A stretch of DNA of 12,701 nt from Spirochaetaceae bacterium (GTDB taxonomy: Bacteria; Spirochaetota; Spirochaetia; DSM-27196; PXBQ01). The stretch covers positions 1-12,701 of the forward strand of contig PXBQ01000001.1 of assembly GCA_003566875.1 (NCBI GenBank), written 5' to 3'. The notes under the pieces were generated by a model. It ran no database searches. It saw nothing but the letters and a program-made list of their open reading frames with translations, and was not told where the DNA came from. Position numbers and translations under genes: made by a program. The first letter of the stretch is position 1, and every line of letters starts with the position of its first letter. Positions 5,378-12,307 of the stretch are shown in pieces.

Positions 5378-6526
5378 ATGGCGGAGTTCGAGTTTCATGT
5401 GCCTGCGTGTCTCGTGTTCGGCGCGGATAGTATCAATACGGTCGGCGCTCGCGCGGGCGAGTTCGGCTCGCGGGCGCTCCTGATTACCGAATCGGTTCTG
5501 TACGACGGGGGGCACGTCGAAAAGGTGCGCGACATTCTTCGTCGCAAGTCGATCGACTGCATCGTGTACGACGAGTTGAGTCCGGGCTCGACGAGTTCCG
5601 GGATCGATGAGATCGTCCAGCTCGCGCGCGCGAGTCAGTCCCAGGTGATTATTGGGATGGGCGGTATGCGCGTGCTTTCGGCTGCACGGTGCACCGCCTC
5701 GGCTGCCGCGACACGCACCGGGCTGACAGATCTGCTCTCCGGGCAGCTTCCGAATCGCGCCCCCGTGCCGTACATCGAGATACCGTCGTCATACCGAAAC
5801 CACTTTATGCTCAAGCACGAGTGTGTCATTACCGACGACGTCACCCGCCACGCGCGCGTGCTTCCGTTGCCCGTCGGGGTTGTGAAGTACGAGCTCATCG
5901 ATCCGAACCTCACGCTGTCACTCTCGCCCAAGTACGCTGCAGCGGTGATGCTCGACTCGCTGCTCGCGGCGATCGAGGGATACTTATCGACAAAGAGCAC
6001 GTTCCTTTCGGACACGCTCTTTCTCCGCGCGATCGACATGCTCAAGGAGTCGATCGAGGGGATCGGCAAGAGCCCGAACGACATGCGGCATCGGTTGCGC
6101 GCGGCGGAAGGCGGACTGATGTCAGCTATCGGGCTCGGCGTGAGTAGCCAAGGCGCAGGTGGCGCGCTGAGCTACGCGATCAACGCGCGGTATAATGTCC
6201 CGAAATCCTGGATCGCGACCGCGCTTCTTCCTCATATTCTCGACCAGACCGCGACGGTCCGCCCCGTGAAGACTGGAAAAGTCGCGCGTGCTCTCGGTGA
6301 AGACATAATCGGGATCAACAACGCCGGGGAGGCCGGTCAAGCGTCGGTCGCTGCACGACGATTGCTCGGGCTGCTCGGCCTTCCCGGACGTCTGCGCGAG
6401 TTCGACCTGTCGATGGATGAAATGTACGAAGTGTGCGAGACCGCAGCGTCGTTCGAGATGATCACCTCGTCTCCGATGCCTCTCGGCGCGCAGGACCTTT
6501 TTGAGATTGTTAAACAGGCATTTTGA
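5378..6526 (+). CDS. Degenerate iron-containing alcohol dehydrogenase homologue (probable pseudoenzyme)
   Basis: The 382 residues have the length and order of the Fe-ADH/glycerol dehydrogenase fold. The N-terminus is FEFHVPACLVFGADS, followed by a Rossmann half, DPNLTLSLSP (175-184), DSLLAAIEGYLS (193-204) and NARYNVP plus ALLPHIL (269-288). The key residues are changed. The cofactor loop GGGSxxD is GMGGMRV (93-99). Of the four metal ligands (Asp, His, His, His in FucO) only Asp193 remains; the others are replaced by Ala197, about Gly262, and Lys276 in the former PHG motif. The reading frame is intact, so it is probably expressed but not a normal metal-dependent dehydrogenase. I start at ATG 5378, where the family begins, with a close GGGGGAG. 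A GTG at 5357 would add seven residues. The upstream promoter is unclear: GATAAT at 5328-5333 has only a poor -35. The TrmH-type gene follows after 21 nt. Confidence 0.85.
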   Translation: MAEFEFHVPACLVFGADSINTVGARAGEFGSRALLITESVLYDGGHVEKVRDILRRKSIDCIVYDELSPGSTSSGIDEIVQLARASQSQVIIGMGGMRVLSAARCTASAAATRTGLTDLLSGQLPNRAPVPYIEIPSSYRNHFMLKHECVITDDVTRHARVLPLPVGVVKYELIDPNLTLSLSPKYAAAVMLDSLLAAIEGYLSTKSTFLSDTLFLRAIDMLKESIEGIGKSPNDMRHRLRAAEGGLMSAIGLGVSSQGAGGALSYAINARYNVPKSWIATALLPHILDQTATVRPVKTGKVARALGEDIIGINNAGEAGQASVAARRLLGLLGLPGRLREFDLSMDEMYEVCETAASFEMITSSPMPLGAQDLFEIVKQAF

Positions 6527-6547
6527 GACGCGACCGAGTGCGATAAC

Positions 6548-7411
6548 ATGATTCCCGTTGATTCCCTCCGCAGCATGCCCGAACGCACGCGATGGCGAAA
6601 AATGATCCGTGTTTTTTACCACTTCGAGAATCAAATCGGCTCGGATCTGCGCGCTGACCCGGATGTCTCGGACGACATTCGGCTGCCGGATGTCCATTAC
6701 ATTCATACGCTTGCGGCGATCGTCGCCGCGTCGGACTCGGTGCCGGGATTTGCGCGGGATGCCGCCGAAGAGCTCGGCGGCGTGGCCGATTATCTGTTCT
6801 CGATGCCGATGGACCGCGCGGACACACGCGAGCGGCTCGAGACGTTGTATCGAGCGATGAACGCCGTACGGCACGGGTTGATGTCTGTCGTCGGTGAGGA
6901 GGCGGTAGACTGGGATCTGCGAGACGACACCGGAGCGCTCGACGGAGCCGCTAGAACCGTTTTCCCGATCGCGGTGTATCTTGATGATTTGCGAAGCCCG
7001 TTTAACGTCGGGGCGGTATTTCGCGCAGCAGAGGCGTTCGGTGTGTCCGAGATAATCGTTTCACCCGCGACTCCGACACCCGAGCACGTGCGCACGCGGC
7101 GTTCGGCGATGGGAGCCGAGACGATAGTACCCTGGCGTGTTGCACCGTTCGACGAGGTTGCCGCGTTGTACGCTCCCATTATCGCTCTTGAGTCCGGCGG
7201 GACGGCAATCGGCGAGTTCGATTTCCCGGCCGGTGGGCTTGCAGTGCTCGGGTCGGAGGAGTTGGGTGTATCTTCAGCCGTTCTCGAGCGCGCGGACCGA
7301 GACCGATGTCGCGTCACGATCCCGATGGCGGGCGCGAAGAGATCGCTAAACGTATCGGTCGCGGCCGGGATTTTTCTGCACGCGTGGTACGCGCGACTCA
7401 CGCGTCAGTGA
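6548..7411 (+). CDS. TrmH/SpoU-family RNA 2'-O-ribose methyltransferase with a novel N-terminal region
   Basis: This is a SPOUT-class, SAM-dependent methyltransferase for a ribose 2'-OH in tRNA or rRNA. The C-terminal half holds the three SpoU motifs: SPFNVGAVFRAAEAFG (150-165) with the catalytic Arg159, LGSEELG (234-240) in the knot, and IPMAGAKRSLNVSVAAG (258-274). The first 135 or so residues look helical and acidic and do not resemble the L30e-like substrate domain usual in RlmB-type members, so the target RNA cannot be named. There is no clear Shine-Dalgarno before the ATG. The gene lies 21 nt after the dehydrogenase homologue on the same strand and probably shares its transcript. Its last 14 bp overlap the convergent osmC-like gene. 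Confidence 0.9.
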   Translation: MIPVDSLRSMPERTRWRKMIRVFYHFENQIGSDLRADPDVSDDIRLPDVHYIHTLAAIVAASDSVPGFARDAAEELGGVADYLFSMPMDRADTRERLETLYRAMNAVRHGLMSVVGEEAVDWDLRDDTGALDGAARTVFPIAVYLDDLRSPFNVGAVFRAAEAFGVSEIIVSPATPTPEHVRTRRSAMGAETIVPWRVAPFDEVAALYAPIIALESGGTAIGEFDFPAGGLAVLGSEELGVSSAVLERADRDRCRVTIPMAGAKRSLNVSVAAGIFLHAWYARLTRQ

Positions 7412-7814
7412 TGATCTCGTACTCAAGCTCAGCCGAGGCCTTGATCATCGCCGCGACAGGGCAGTACTTGGTGAGACTCAAATTTACGGCCTTCTCGATC
7501 TTCTCGCGATCGGTTTCGTTGCCTGTGAAGACGTAGCGAACCATGACTTTCGTGTATACGTGCGGATGCGACTCCGCGCTCTCGCCGTCGACCTCGACCG
7601 CAAACGACTCGAACGGCATCTTCATCTTGCCGACGATCGCCGCGACGTCCATCCCCGTACAGCCGGCCAAGGCCGAAAGGATCAGCGACTTCGGCGTGGG
7701 GCCGTATCCTTTGCCTCCCGACGACGCATCCGCGTCGACCGTCAGATCGTGACCCTGCAATCGGATATCGAACGCCAACCCGTCTCGATACTCAGCGCGT
7801 GTTCCGTAACTCAT
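7398..7814 (-). CDS. OsmC/Ohr-family peroxide-detoxifying protein
   Basis: OsmC-family proteins are thiol peroxidases that reduce organic hydroperoxides using two cysteines. The 138 residues have the full fold length. Cys52 is in LAGCTGMDVAAI (49-60) at the start of the central helix, and Cys118 is in KYCPVAAMI (116-124). Both sit at the family positions. SSGGKGYGPTPKSLILSALA (31-50) matches the loop before the first cysteine. It resembles the YhfA/OsmC-like branch more than classical Ohr, and the exact substrate is not determined. The ATG has a textbook AGGAGG (7824-7819) four bases upstream. It follows the glutaredoxin gene by 44 nt on the same strand, suggesting a two-gene thiol-redox operon whose second product may depend on the first for electrons (inference). 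Confidence 0.92.
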   Translation of the reverse strand: MSYGTRAEYRDGLAFDIRLQGHDLTVDADASSGGKGYGPTPKSLILSALAGCTGMDVAAIVGKMKMPFESFAVEVDGESAESHPHVYTKVMVRYVFTGNETDREKIEKAVNLSLTKYCPVAAMIKASAELEYEIITDA

Positions 7815-7858
7815 TATGCCTCCTGTGTAGTGATGTCAAAAACCGATCGCGCGCCCAT

Positions 7859-8089
7859 TCACCTTTTGAGAGCAGAGCGAATTTCCGCTTCGTTGAACCC
7901 TACGATTACGCGTCCGTTCACGTCGACGACCGGCACGCCCGATTGGCCGGATTTCCTTTGCATCTCTTCAGCGCGGCGAGCGTCGCGCGCGACATCGTAC
8001 TCGGTGAACGGGACCTTGATCTCCCGGAAAAAACTTTTCACCTTGGTACAGTAACCACAGCTCGGAGTAGTGTAGACAGTGATAGCCAT
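7859..8089 (-). CDS. Small glutaredoxin-like protein (CGYC active site)
   Basis: This is a 76-residue thioredoxin-fold oxidoreductase. The active site CGYC (Cys11, Cys14) lies at the end of strand 1 in TVYTTPSCGYC. The cis-proline motif is GVPVVDV (51-57, Pro53), followed by GRVIVGF (59-65), a pattern typical of the short YruB/NrdH-like glutaredoxins. The start is fixed by GGGAGG (8099-8094) four bases before the ATG at 8087-8089. Longer readings reach into the promoter. Such proteins reduce disulfides or glutathione-mixed disulfides, but the electron donor cannot be told from sequence. It has its own sigma-70-type promoter and precedes the osmC-like gene. Confidence 0.93.
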   Translation of the reverse strand: MAITVYTTPSCGYCTKVKSFFREIKVPFTEYDVARDARRAEEMQRKSGQSGVPVVDVNGRVIVGFNEAEIRSALKR

Positions 8090-8114
8090 ATCGCCTCCCT
8101 TATATATAATAAAC

Positions 8115-8143
8115 AATATATAAAGGATTGTGGCCGCAGTCAA
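8115..8143 (-). promoter_or_regulatory. Sigma-70-type promoter of the glutaredoxin-osmC pair
   Basis: TTGACT (8143-8138), a 17-nt spacer and TATATT (8120-8115) each match the consensus at 5 of 6 positions. The AT-rich leader to 8090 carries the GGGAGG ribosome site. This is the best-scoring sigma-70-like promoter in the window. The 51 bp between it and the HDOD stop hold only a 3-bp-stem hairpin and no terminator. Confidence 0.75.
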
Positions 8144-8194
8144 TTCGAGCGTACCGTCATCAGCCGAAAAAGGCGATTGGTTTGGAGCGCGAGG

Positions 8195-9676
8195 TTAACC
8201 CGCTTCTCGGGCGAACGCATTTTCAAGGCGTTCGCTCACGGTGCGAAACTGCGACTCGGATGCGATGCGGAATGTCTCGAGAATTCGAGGGTCAACCTGG
8301 TCAAAAGCGAGTTTCTTGTCGCGGAAGTTGCAGAGTGAGTTTGCGAGGTACACCGTGAACACCACTTCACGGTACTCGTTCGGCGCCTCGTGGGGCGTGT
8401 GGTGGTATTTTATGGCCGAGATGAGCGCGTCCGGGAAGTTCCACTTCTCCGCGATCAACGCGCCGATCTCCGCGTGGTTCAAGCCCCCGGCGAGGTCCTC
8501 GAAAAGGTCCGTCGGAATCTGTTTGGTTGTGCAGAAGCTCTGGATTTTGTCGATCAAGTCGGGGTGCACCGACGAGAATATGATTTTTCCCATGTCGTGG
8601 AGGATGCCGCCGACGTAGACGTCATCGAGAATATCTTTCTTTCGCGTGACGTTTTTGGCTATGCTGTACGCGTAGTACGCGCAGCGGTACGAGTGCTGCC
8701 ACAGTTCTTTTGCGTCGGGGCCGTCGTTACCGAGTATCTTCTGCGTCCCGTACGAGTACAGGAGATTCCGCAGCCCACGCATACCGACCATCTTGACCGC
8801 TTCAACGATGTTGTCGACCTTCTTCGGAAGCATGAACTGCGCCGAGTTTACCACCTTCAATAAGTCGGCGGTCAGCGCTGGGTCGGTCGAAACCTGTCGA
8901 GCGATGGCGGAGATTTCGGCATCCGGGTCGCTGATCATCCCCTGAAGTTGCACAATGTTCTCGGGAAAGCGCGGCAGTGCGTCGATCTCGGCGACGATTT
9001 CCTGCGAGATCATCTCGAGATTTTCGACGCGAACTTTGGACATCGGAATCGTGACGCGCGCGACGGTTTCGCCGTTCTCGGTGTCGATATCGAACGCCTC
9101 CTCGTCGAGGCCGATCTTCTTCAGCATCAGGACCAGGATGACGATTCCGAGGCCTGCGCCTTCCGAGTCGTCGAGAACAGTCGTGAGCGCTTCCTCGAGC
9201 GACTCGAACGCACGCGAACGCGCAATTCGGTCGAACACGCGCATCTGCTCTTTCTGCGTGATCTCGGTGTTGTTACAGACGTAGAGATTCAGGTCGCGTC
9301 CCTTCGCGTGAAAAATGATTTTTATGTACAGGCCCGCATCTTTCTGGAGCTTGAGGTAGTGATTGATGTTGTCGAGCGTTTCCTGCTTGAAGGTCCGCAT
9401 TCCGGTTTCGTACTCAGAGTCGTTTCCGAGAGCGAGTTCCTTTTCCTTGAAGTAGACACGTTTCGTGTTTGCTTTTTTTGCGTTGACGGCAAGTTCGCGA
9501 AGGCAGTACGACAGTGGATCTTTGAGCTTTTCCTGGCCCATTTCCTTGAGAAAAAGTCCGAGAATCTCATCGAGGTAAGCCTCGGTCTCGTGCGGAAGCG
9601 TATACGTCTTGATTGTCAATGGAATAGAATTTCGTGCAGCCTGGATAATCTTCTGCTTGTCTATCGCCTTCGGCAT
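8195..9676 (-). CDS. Signalling protein: GHKL-type ATPase domain fused to an HDOD domain
   Basis: The 493-residue protein has two parts. Residues about 25-213 contain a histidine-kinase-like ATPase fold: an N-box-like CLRELAVNAKKAN (58-70, Glu61, Asn65) and a G-box-like GAGLGIVILVLMLKK (173-187). There is no phospho-accepting histidine domain or membrane segment. Residues about 225-425 form an HDOD domain that keeps HD-type residues: WQHS (His328), LHDMGK (His360, Asp361), HAEIG (His401) and HH (425-426). HDOD proteins commonly act in stress, motility or cyclic-dinucleotide signalling, but no activity can be assigned here. The start at 9674-9676 is set by AAGGGGAGA (9689-9681). The open frame upstream to 10021 lies inside the protease gene and is not coding. 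It follows the LonB-type gene by 65 nt and has a possible promoter of its own. Confidence 0.92.
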   Translation of the reverse strand: MPKAIDKQKIIQAARNSIPLTIKTYTLPHETEAYLDEILGLFLKEMGQEKLKDPLSYCLRELAVNAKKANTKRVYFKEKELALGNDSEYETGMRTFKQETLDNINHYLKLQKDAGLYIKIIFHAKGRDLNLYVCNNTEITQKEQMRVFDRIARSRAFESLEEALTTVLDDSEGAGLGIVILVLMLKKIGLDEEAFDIDTENGETVARVTIPMSKVRVENLEMISQEIVAEIDALPRFPENIVQLQGMISDPDAEISAIARQVSTDPALTADLLKVVNSAQFMLPKKVDNIVEAVKMVGMRGLRNLLYSYGTQKILGNDGPDAKELWQHSYRCAYYAYSIAKNVTRKKDILDDVYVGGILHDMGKIIFSSVHPDLIDKIQSFCTTKQIPTDLFEDLAGGLNHAEIGALIAEKWNFPDALISAIKYHHTPHEAPNEYREVVFTVYLANSLCNFRDKKLAFDQVDPRILETFRIASESQFRTVSERLENAFAREAG

Positions 9677-9704
9677 GACTTCTCCCCTTCGGACTTCCCC
9701 GCCT

Positions 9705-9733
9705 ACATTACGTGTAACGGGCTCAAACGTCAA
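9705..9733 (-). promoter_or_regulatory. Putative promoter of the ATPase-HDOD gene
   Basis: TTGACG (9733-9728), a 17-nt spacer and TAATGT (9710-9705) lie in the 65 nt between the protease stop and the HDOD start. The -35 is strong (5 of 6). The -10 keeps the TA and final T only. A start near 9698 leaves a leader of about 22 nt with the ribosome site. There is no terminator after the protease gene, so read-through is also likely. Confidence 0.5.
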
Positions 9734-9741
9734 GGCTATCT

Positions 9742-12180
9742 TTAATTCCCTCCAAAATCCTTTATTTGCTGTGCCATTTCGCGCAGACGTTTTTCGACGA
9801 ACGAGTTGACCGTTCCGATCTTGAACCGACCCTTCTGAGTACGTTCGCCGGCGACGAGCGACGTGAGAATTTCCATGCCTTCGTCGATCGTCTCTACGGC
9901 GTAGATGTGGAACTCGCCCCGTGCGAGAGCCTGTTGCAGGTCGGCCGACAGCACCAGATTCGGCAAGTTCTGACGCGGGATGATCACGCCTTGTGTCCCC
10001 GTGATACCGGCCTTTCGGCAAATCTCATAAAAACCCTCGATTTTTTCGTTAATGCCTCCGACCGGCTGAATTTCTCCCATCTGGTTCACGCTTCCGGTTA
10101 CCGCGATGTCCTGGCGCAACGGGATTTCCGCTATCGCCGAGAGCAACACGTAGATCTCGGTCGACGACGCCGAGTCTCCGTCTACCTCGACGTACGACTG
10201 CTCGAAACAGACACTCGCGCGAACCGAGAGCGGGAAGTCACGCGCGTACTTCGATTGGAGGTATCCTTCGATGATGTAGACACCTTTGTCGTGGATCTCT
10301 CCCGAGAGACCGGACTCGCGTTCGATGTTCACGATTCCGTCGGTCCCCGGCGCAGCGCGGGCGGTGATCAGGATCGGGCGTGCGAACGAGTAGAAACCCC
10401 GATCGAGAATCGCGAGTCCGTTGATCCTTCCGATCGCCGAGTCGCGGACCGAGACGAGTAGTTCCCCCGAGAGAATCTGCTCATCGATTTTTTCTTCGGG
10501 CAGGTTGTACAGAAATTTTCTCTCGAACAGCGCGCGTTCGATCTCAGCCCGCGTGACTTCGTGTTTTCCGTCAAGCCGCGCCCAGTAATCGGCCTCCCGA
10601 ATCAGGTCCGCTATGTACGAGAACTGCGTGCTCAACCTGTCGCGGAACTCCGACAGGCGGACGCCGTACTCGACGATCCGAGCGATACCGTCGTACGAGA
10701 ACGAGAGCAGATTCTCATCGGCAGTGATCATACGGACGAAACTGATGTACTCACGCGTAGTATTGTCGGTTCGCGGCATCAGCGAGTCGAATTCCGCGGG
10801 AACCTTGAACAGTTTTTGGAACTCTTCGTCCATCGTGAAAAGTAGGTCGTACATCGCGTCGCTTCCGGTTACGATGACTTTTACGTCGATCTCGATCGGT
10901 TCGGGTTTGAGCGACGGGCCCGGTACGTTGAACGGTCCCGGAGTGTTCCGAATTTCGATCTGCCCGTCGAGCAGTGCTCGTTTGAGACCGTTCCAGAGAT
11001 CGTCGACTCCAAAAATGTCTTCGCCGCGCAAGACGAGAAACCCTCCCGATGCCTTCACGAGCGATCCGGCGCGCAGCATCATGAACGTGCTCCGCGGCTC
11101 GCCTCCGTGATCCATCATCACTTCCTGCGACCCGAACAGCTTCGCGTAGTCGGGGTGGCTCTCAAAGATGATCGGCGAACCCGTTGTCTCCGCGTTATCG
11201 GCGACAATGTTGACGTCGAAACGCGCCGTGTACGGTTGGTCGTGCTTTTCCTGCTCCTCCGGCAGAAACTGTTCAAGGTTGGCGAGGATTTCCTCGAGAA
11301 CCGCCGAGAGGTGTCTTTCGGTTCGCGCGTCCGGGAACCGCTGCTTTACCGCCTCGATTTCCCGCTCGATTTCGGGCCGAACGATCGCGATTTGCAGCTC
11401 CTTTAACGCCGATTCGGTTTCTTCCCGGTCGAGCCGGAGCTTGTGGAAAATACTGTTCATCTCGTCAACGAAGTGGTAGTATCGCTCCCGGATTTTTTTC
11501 CAGTGCGACTCCTGGATTTCTCCTGCGTGGACCCGTTTCTGAAGAGCGTCGAAGCTTGTGGTTTCGCCGTCTACTACCGGTGCAATATCGGTTCTCTGAG
11601 CTTCTTCGCCGTCGAGTTCGACCAGCGCAAACCCCTCGGTGTCGAGTTTCGACTCAAATTCCGAGAGAAGACGACTCTCGTCCCCCTCGGTTCTCATCAA
11701 CAGCTCGTCGCGTCGCGTCTTGAACTGCACGTTTTCGTACACCATCTGCAGGTGCGTCGTGACTTTGCTAACCAACTCGCGCATGGCCGCGCGGAACGTC
11801 CGCCCCGCGCCGGGTTCGAAGTACAGGACGCGTGGTTCGGTCGGGTTCGCGAAGTTGTGAACATACGCGACATCGCGTAGCTTTTCCGGCGCTCGGGGAT
11901 GGTTCGAGAGAATTTTGTGGATTGCTGTTCTCTTCCCGGTTCCCGGAAGGCCGACGACAAAGACATTGTAGCCCTTCGCTTCGATCCGGATTGCCATTTC
12001 GAGAGCCCGCGTCGCGCGCGGCTGGCCGATGATCTCAAACGGCGTTTGACTCCTGTCGAGGGTTTCAATTTCATCGGCGGATATCCCGAACGCGGTCGCG
12101 GCTGCCGGGATCTCGCGGATGCTGTACGGGTCGGAATGTTGGATAATCGGCGCGGGCGGCGCAGCCGTACGGTGTGACAT
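9742..12180 (-). CDS. LonB-like ATP-dependent protease (AAA_32 family)
   Basis: This is a serine protease with an AAA+ ATPase, related to Lon, that probably degrades misfolded or regulatory proteins in the cytoplasm. In 812 residues the order is an N-terminal segment, Walker A GLPGTGKRT (77-85, Lys83), a long charged and partly coiled-coil insertion (about 130-310), the Walker B region GGFLVLRGEDIF (379-390), a lid domain, and the C-terminal Lon protease domain (about 565-780). The protease domain has VDGDSASSTE with catalytic Ser670, and GGINEKIEGF with Lys713. The GDSAS context is that of LonB rather than the GPSAG of LonA. There is no membrane segment. The ATG at 12178-12180 gives a normal N-terminus but has no Shine-Dalgarno; TATTAT ends 6 nt upstream, implying a leaderless mRNA. 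A TTG at 12258 would add 26 unlikely residues. It diverges from the NIF3 gene. Confidence 0.93.
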   Translation of the reverse strand: MSHRTAAPPAPIIQHSDPYSIREIPAAATAFGISADEIETLDRSQTPFEIIGQPRATRALEMAIRIEAKGYNVFVVGLPGTGKRTAIHKILSNHPRAPEKLRDVAYVHNFANPTEPRVLYFEPGAGRTFRAAMRELVSKVTTHLQMVYENVQFKTRRDELLMRTEGDESRLLSEFESKLDTEGFALVELDGEEAQRTDIAPVVDGETTSFDALQKRVHAGEIQESHWKKIRERYYHFVDEMNSIFHKLRLDREETESALKELQIAIVRPEIEREIEAVKQRFPDARTERHLSAVLEEILANLEQFLPEEQEKHDQPYTARFDVNIVADNAETTGSPIIFESHPDYAKLFGSQEVMMDHGGEPRSTFMMLRAGSLVKASGGFLVLRGEDIFGVDDLWNGLKRALLDGQIEIRNTPGPFNVPGPSLKPEPIEIDVKVIVTGSDAMYDLLFTMDEEFQKLFKVPAEFDSLMPRTDNTTREYISFVRMITADENLLSFSYDGIARIVEYGVRLSEFRDRLSTQFSYIADLIREADYWARLDGKHEVTRAEIERALFERKFLYNLPEEKIDEQILSGELLVSVRDSAIGRINGLAILDRGFYSFARPILITARAAPGTDGIVNIERESGLSGEIHDKGVYIIEGYLQSKYARDFPLSVRASVCFEQSYVEVDGDSASSTEIYVLLSAIAEIPLRQDIAVTGSVNQMGEIQPVGGINEKIEGFYEICRKAGITGTQGVIIPRQNLPNLVLSADLQQALARGEFHIYAVETIDEGMEILTSLVAGERTQKGRFKIGTVNSFVEKRLREMAQQIKDFGGN

Positions 12181-12186
12181 ACGGGT

Positions 12187-12192
12187 ATAATA
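12187..12192 (-). promoter_or_regulatory. -10 element of the LonB-type gene, leaderless start
   Basis: TATTAT on the minus strand (5 of 6) lies exactly 6 nt before the ATG. The -35 side is weak: TGGAAT at 17 nt, or TTGTGG at 20 nt. A weak -35 might point to an activator, or to another sigma factor. Confidence 0.5.
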
Positions 12193-12205
12193 CTGATTTC
12201 GGGTG

Positions 12206-12239
12206 GCGCATTCCACAAATTGGCTCACAAAGAATGCGC
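12206..12239. repeat. Inverted repeat GCGCATTC / GAATGCGC between divergent genes
   Basis: Perfect 8-bp arms at 12206-12213 and 12232-12239 are separated by 18 bp (arm centres 26 bp apart). The left arm covers the -35 region of the LonB-type promoter, and the whole repeat lies upstream of the NIF3 promoter. It could be an operator for a dimeric regulator with half-sites about two and a half helical turns apart. It could also be chance. Confidence 0.45.
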
Positions 12240-12273
12240 ATACCGGTGGGTTCTGCAAAAATCTTTCTGGCCC

Positions 12274-12301
12274 TTGATCTTCGTGTCGGGCGCGTTATAA
12301 T
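12274..12301 (+). promoter_or_regulatory. Promoter of the NIF3-family gene, leaderless start
   Basis: TTGATC (12274-12279), a 16-nt spacer and a perfect TATAAT (12296-12301) end 6 nt before the ATG at 12308. The predicted transcription start coincides with the start codon, and there is no Shine-Dalgarno. Confidence 0.65.
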
Positions 12302-12307
12302 GGCCGA

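Noticed and set aside
8101..8122. AT-rich inverted repeat near the glutaredoxin promoter
   Set aside because: TATATA symmetry is expected by chance in such a biased stretch and coincides with the -10.
8090..8143. N-terminal extension of glutaredoxin (hydrophobic, resembling a signal peptide)
   Set aside because: The extra 18 codons are the AT-rich promoter and leader; GGGAGG and the family start fix the ATG at 8089.
8163..8174. GCC-GAAAAA-GGC hairpin after the HDOD gene as a terminator
   Set aside because: The stem is only 3 bp and no T-run follows on the relevant strand.
9677..10021. N-terminal extension of the HDOD protein by 115 residues
   Set aside because: It lies mostly inside the protease gene, has Arg-rich shadow composition, and a strong ribosome site marks the start at 9676.
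12186..12191. Perfect plus-strand TATAAT as a second NIF3 promoter
   Set aside because: It is the complement overlap of the protease -10, has no -35 16-18 nt upstream, and a better promoter lies next to the NIF3 ATG.
12181..12258. TTG start adding 26 residues to the LonB-type protease
   Set aside because: There is no ribosome site, it reads through the inverted repeat and the -10, and the added residues do not look conserved.
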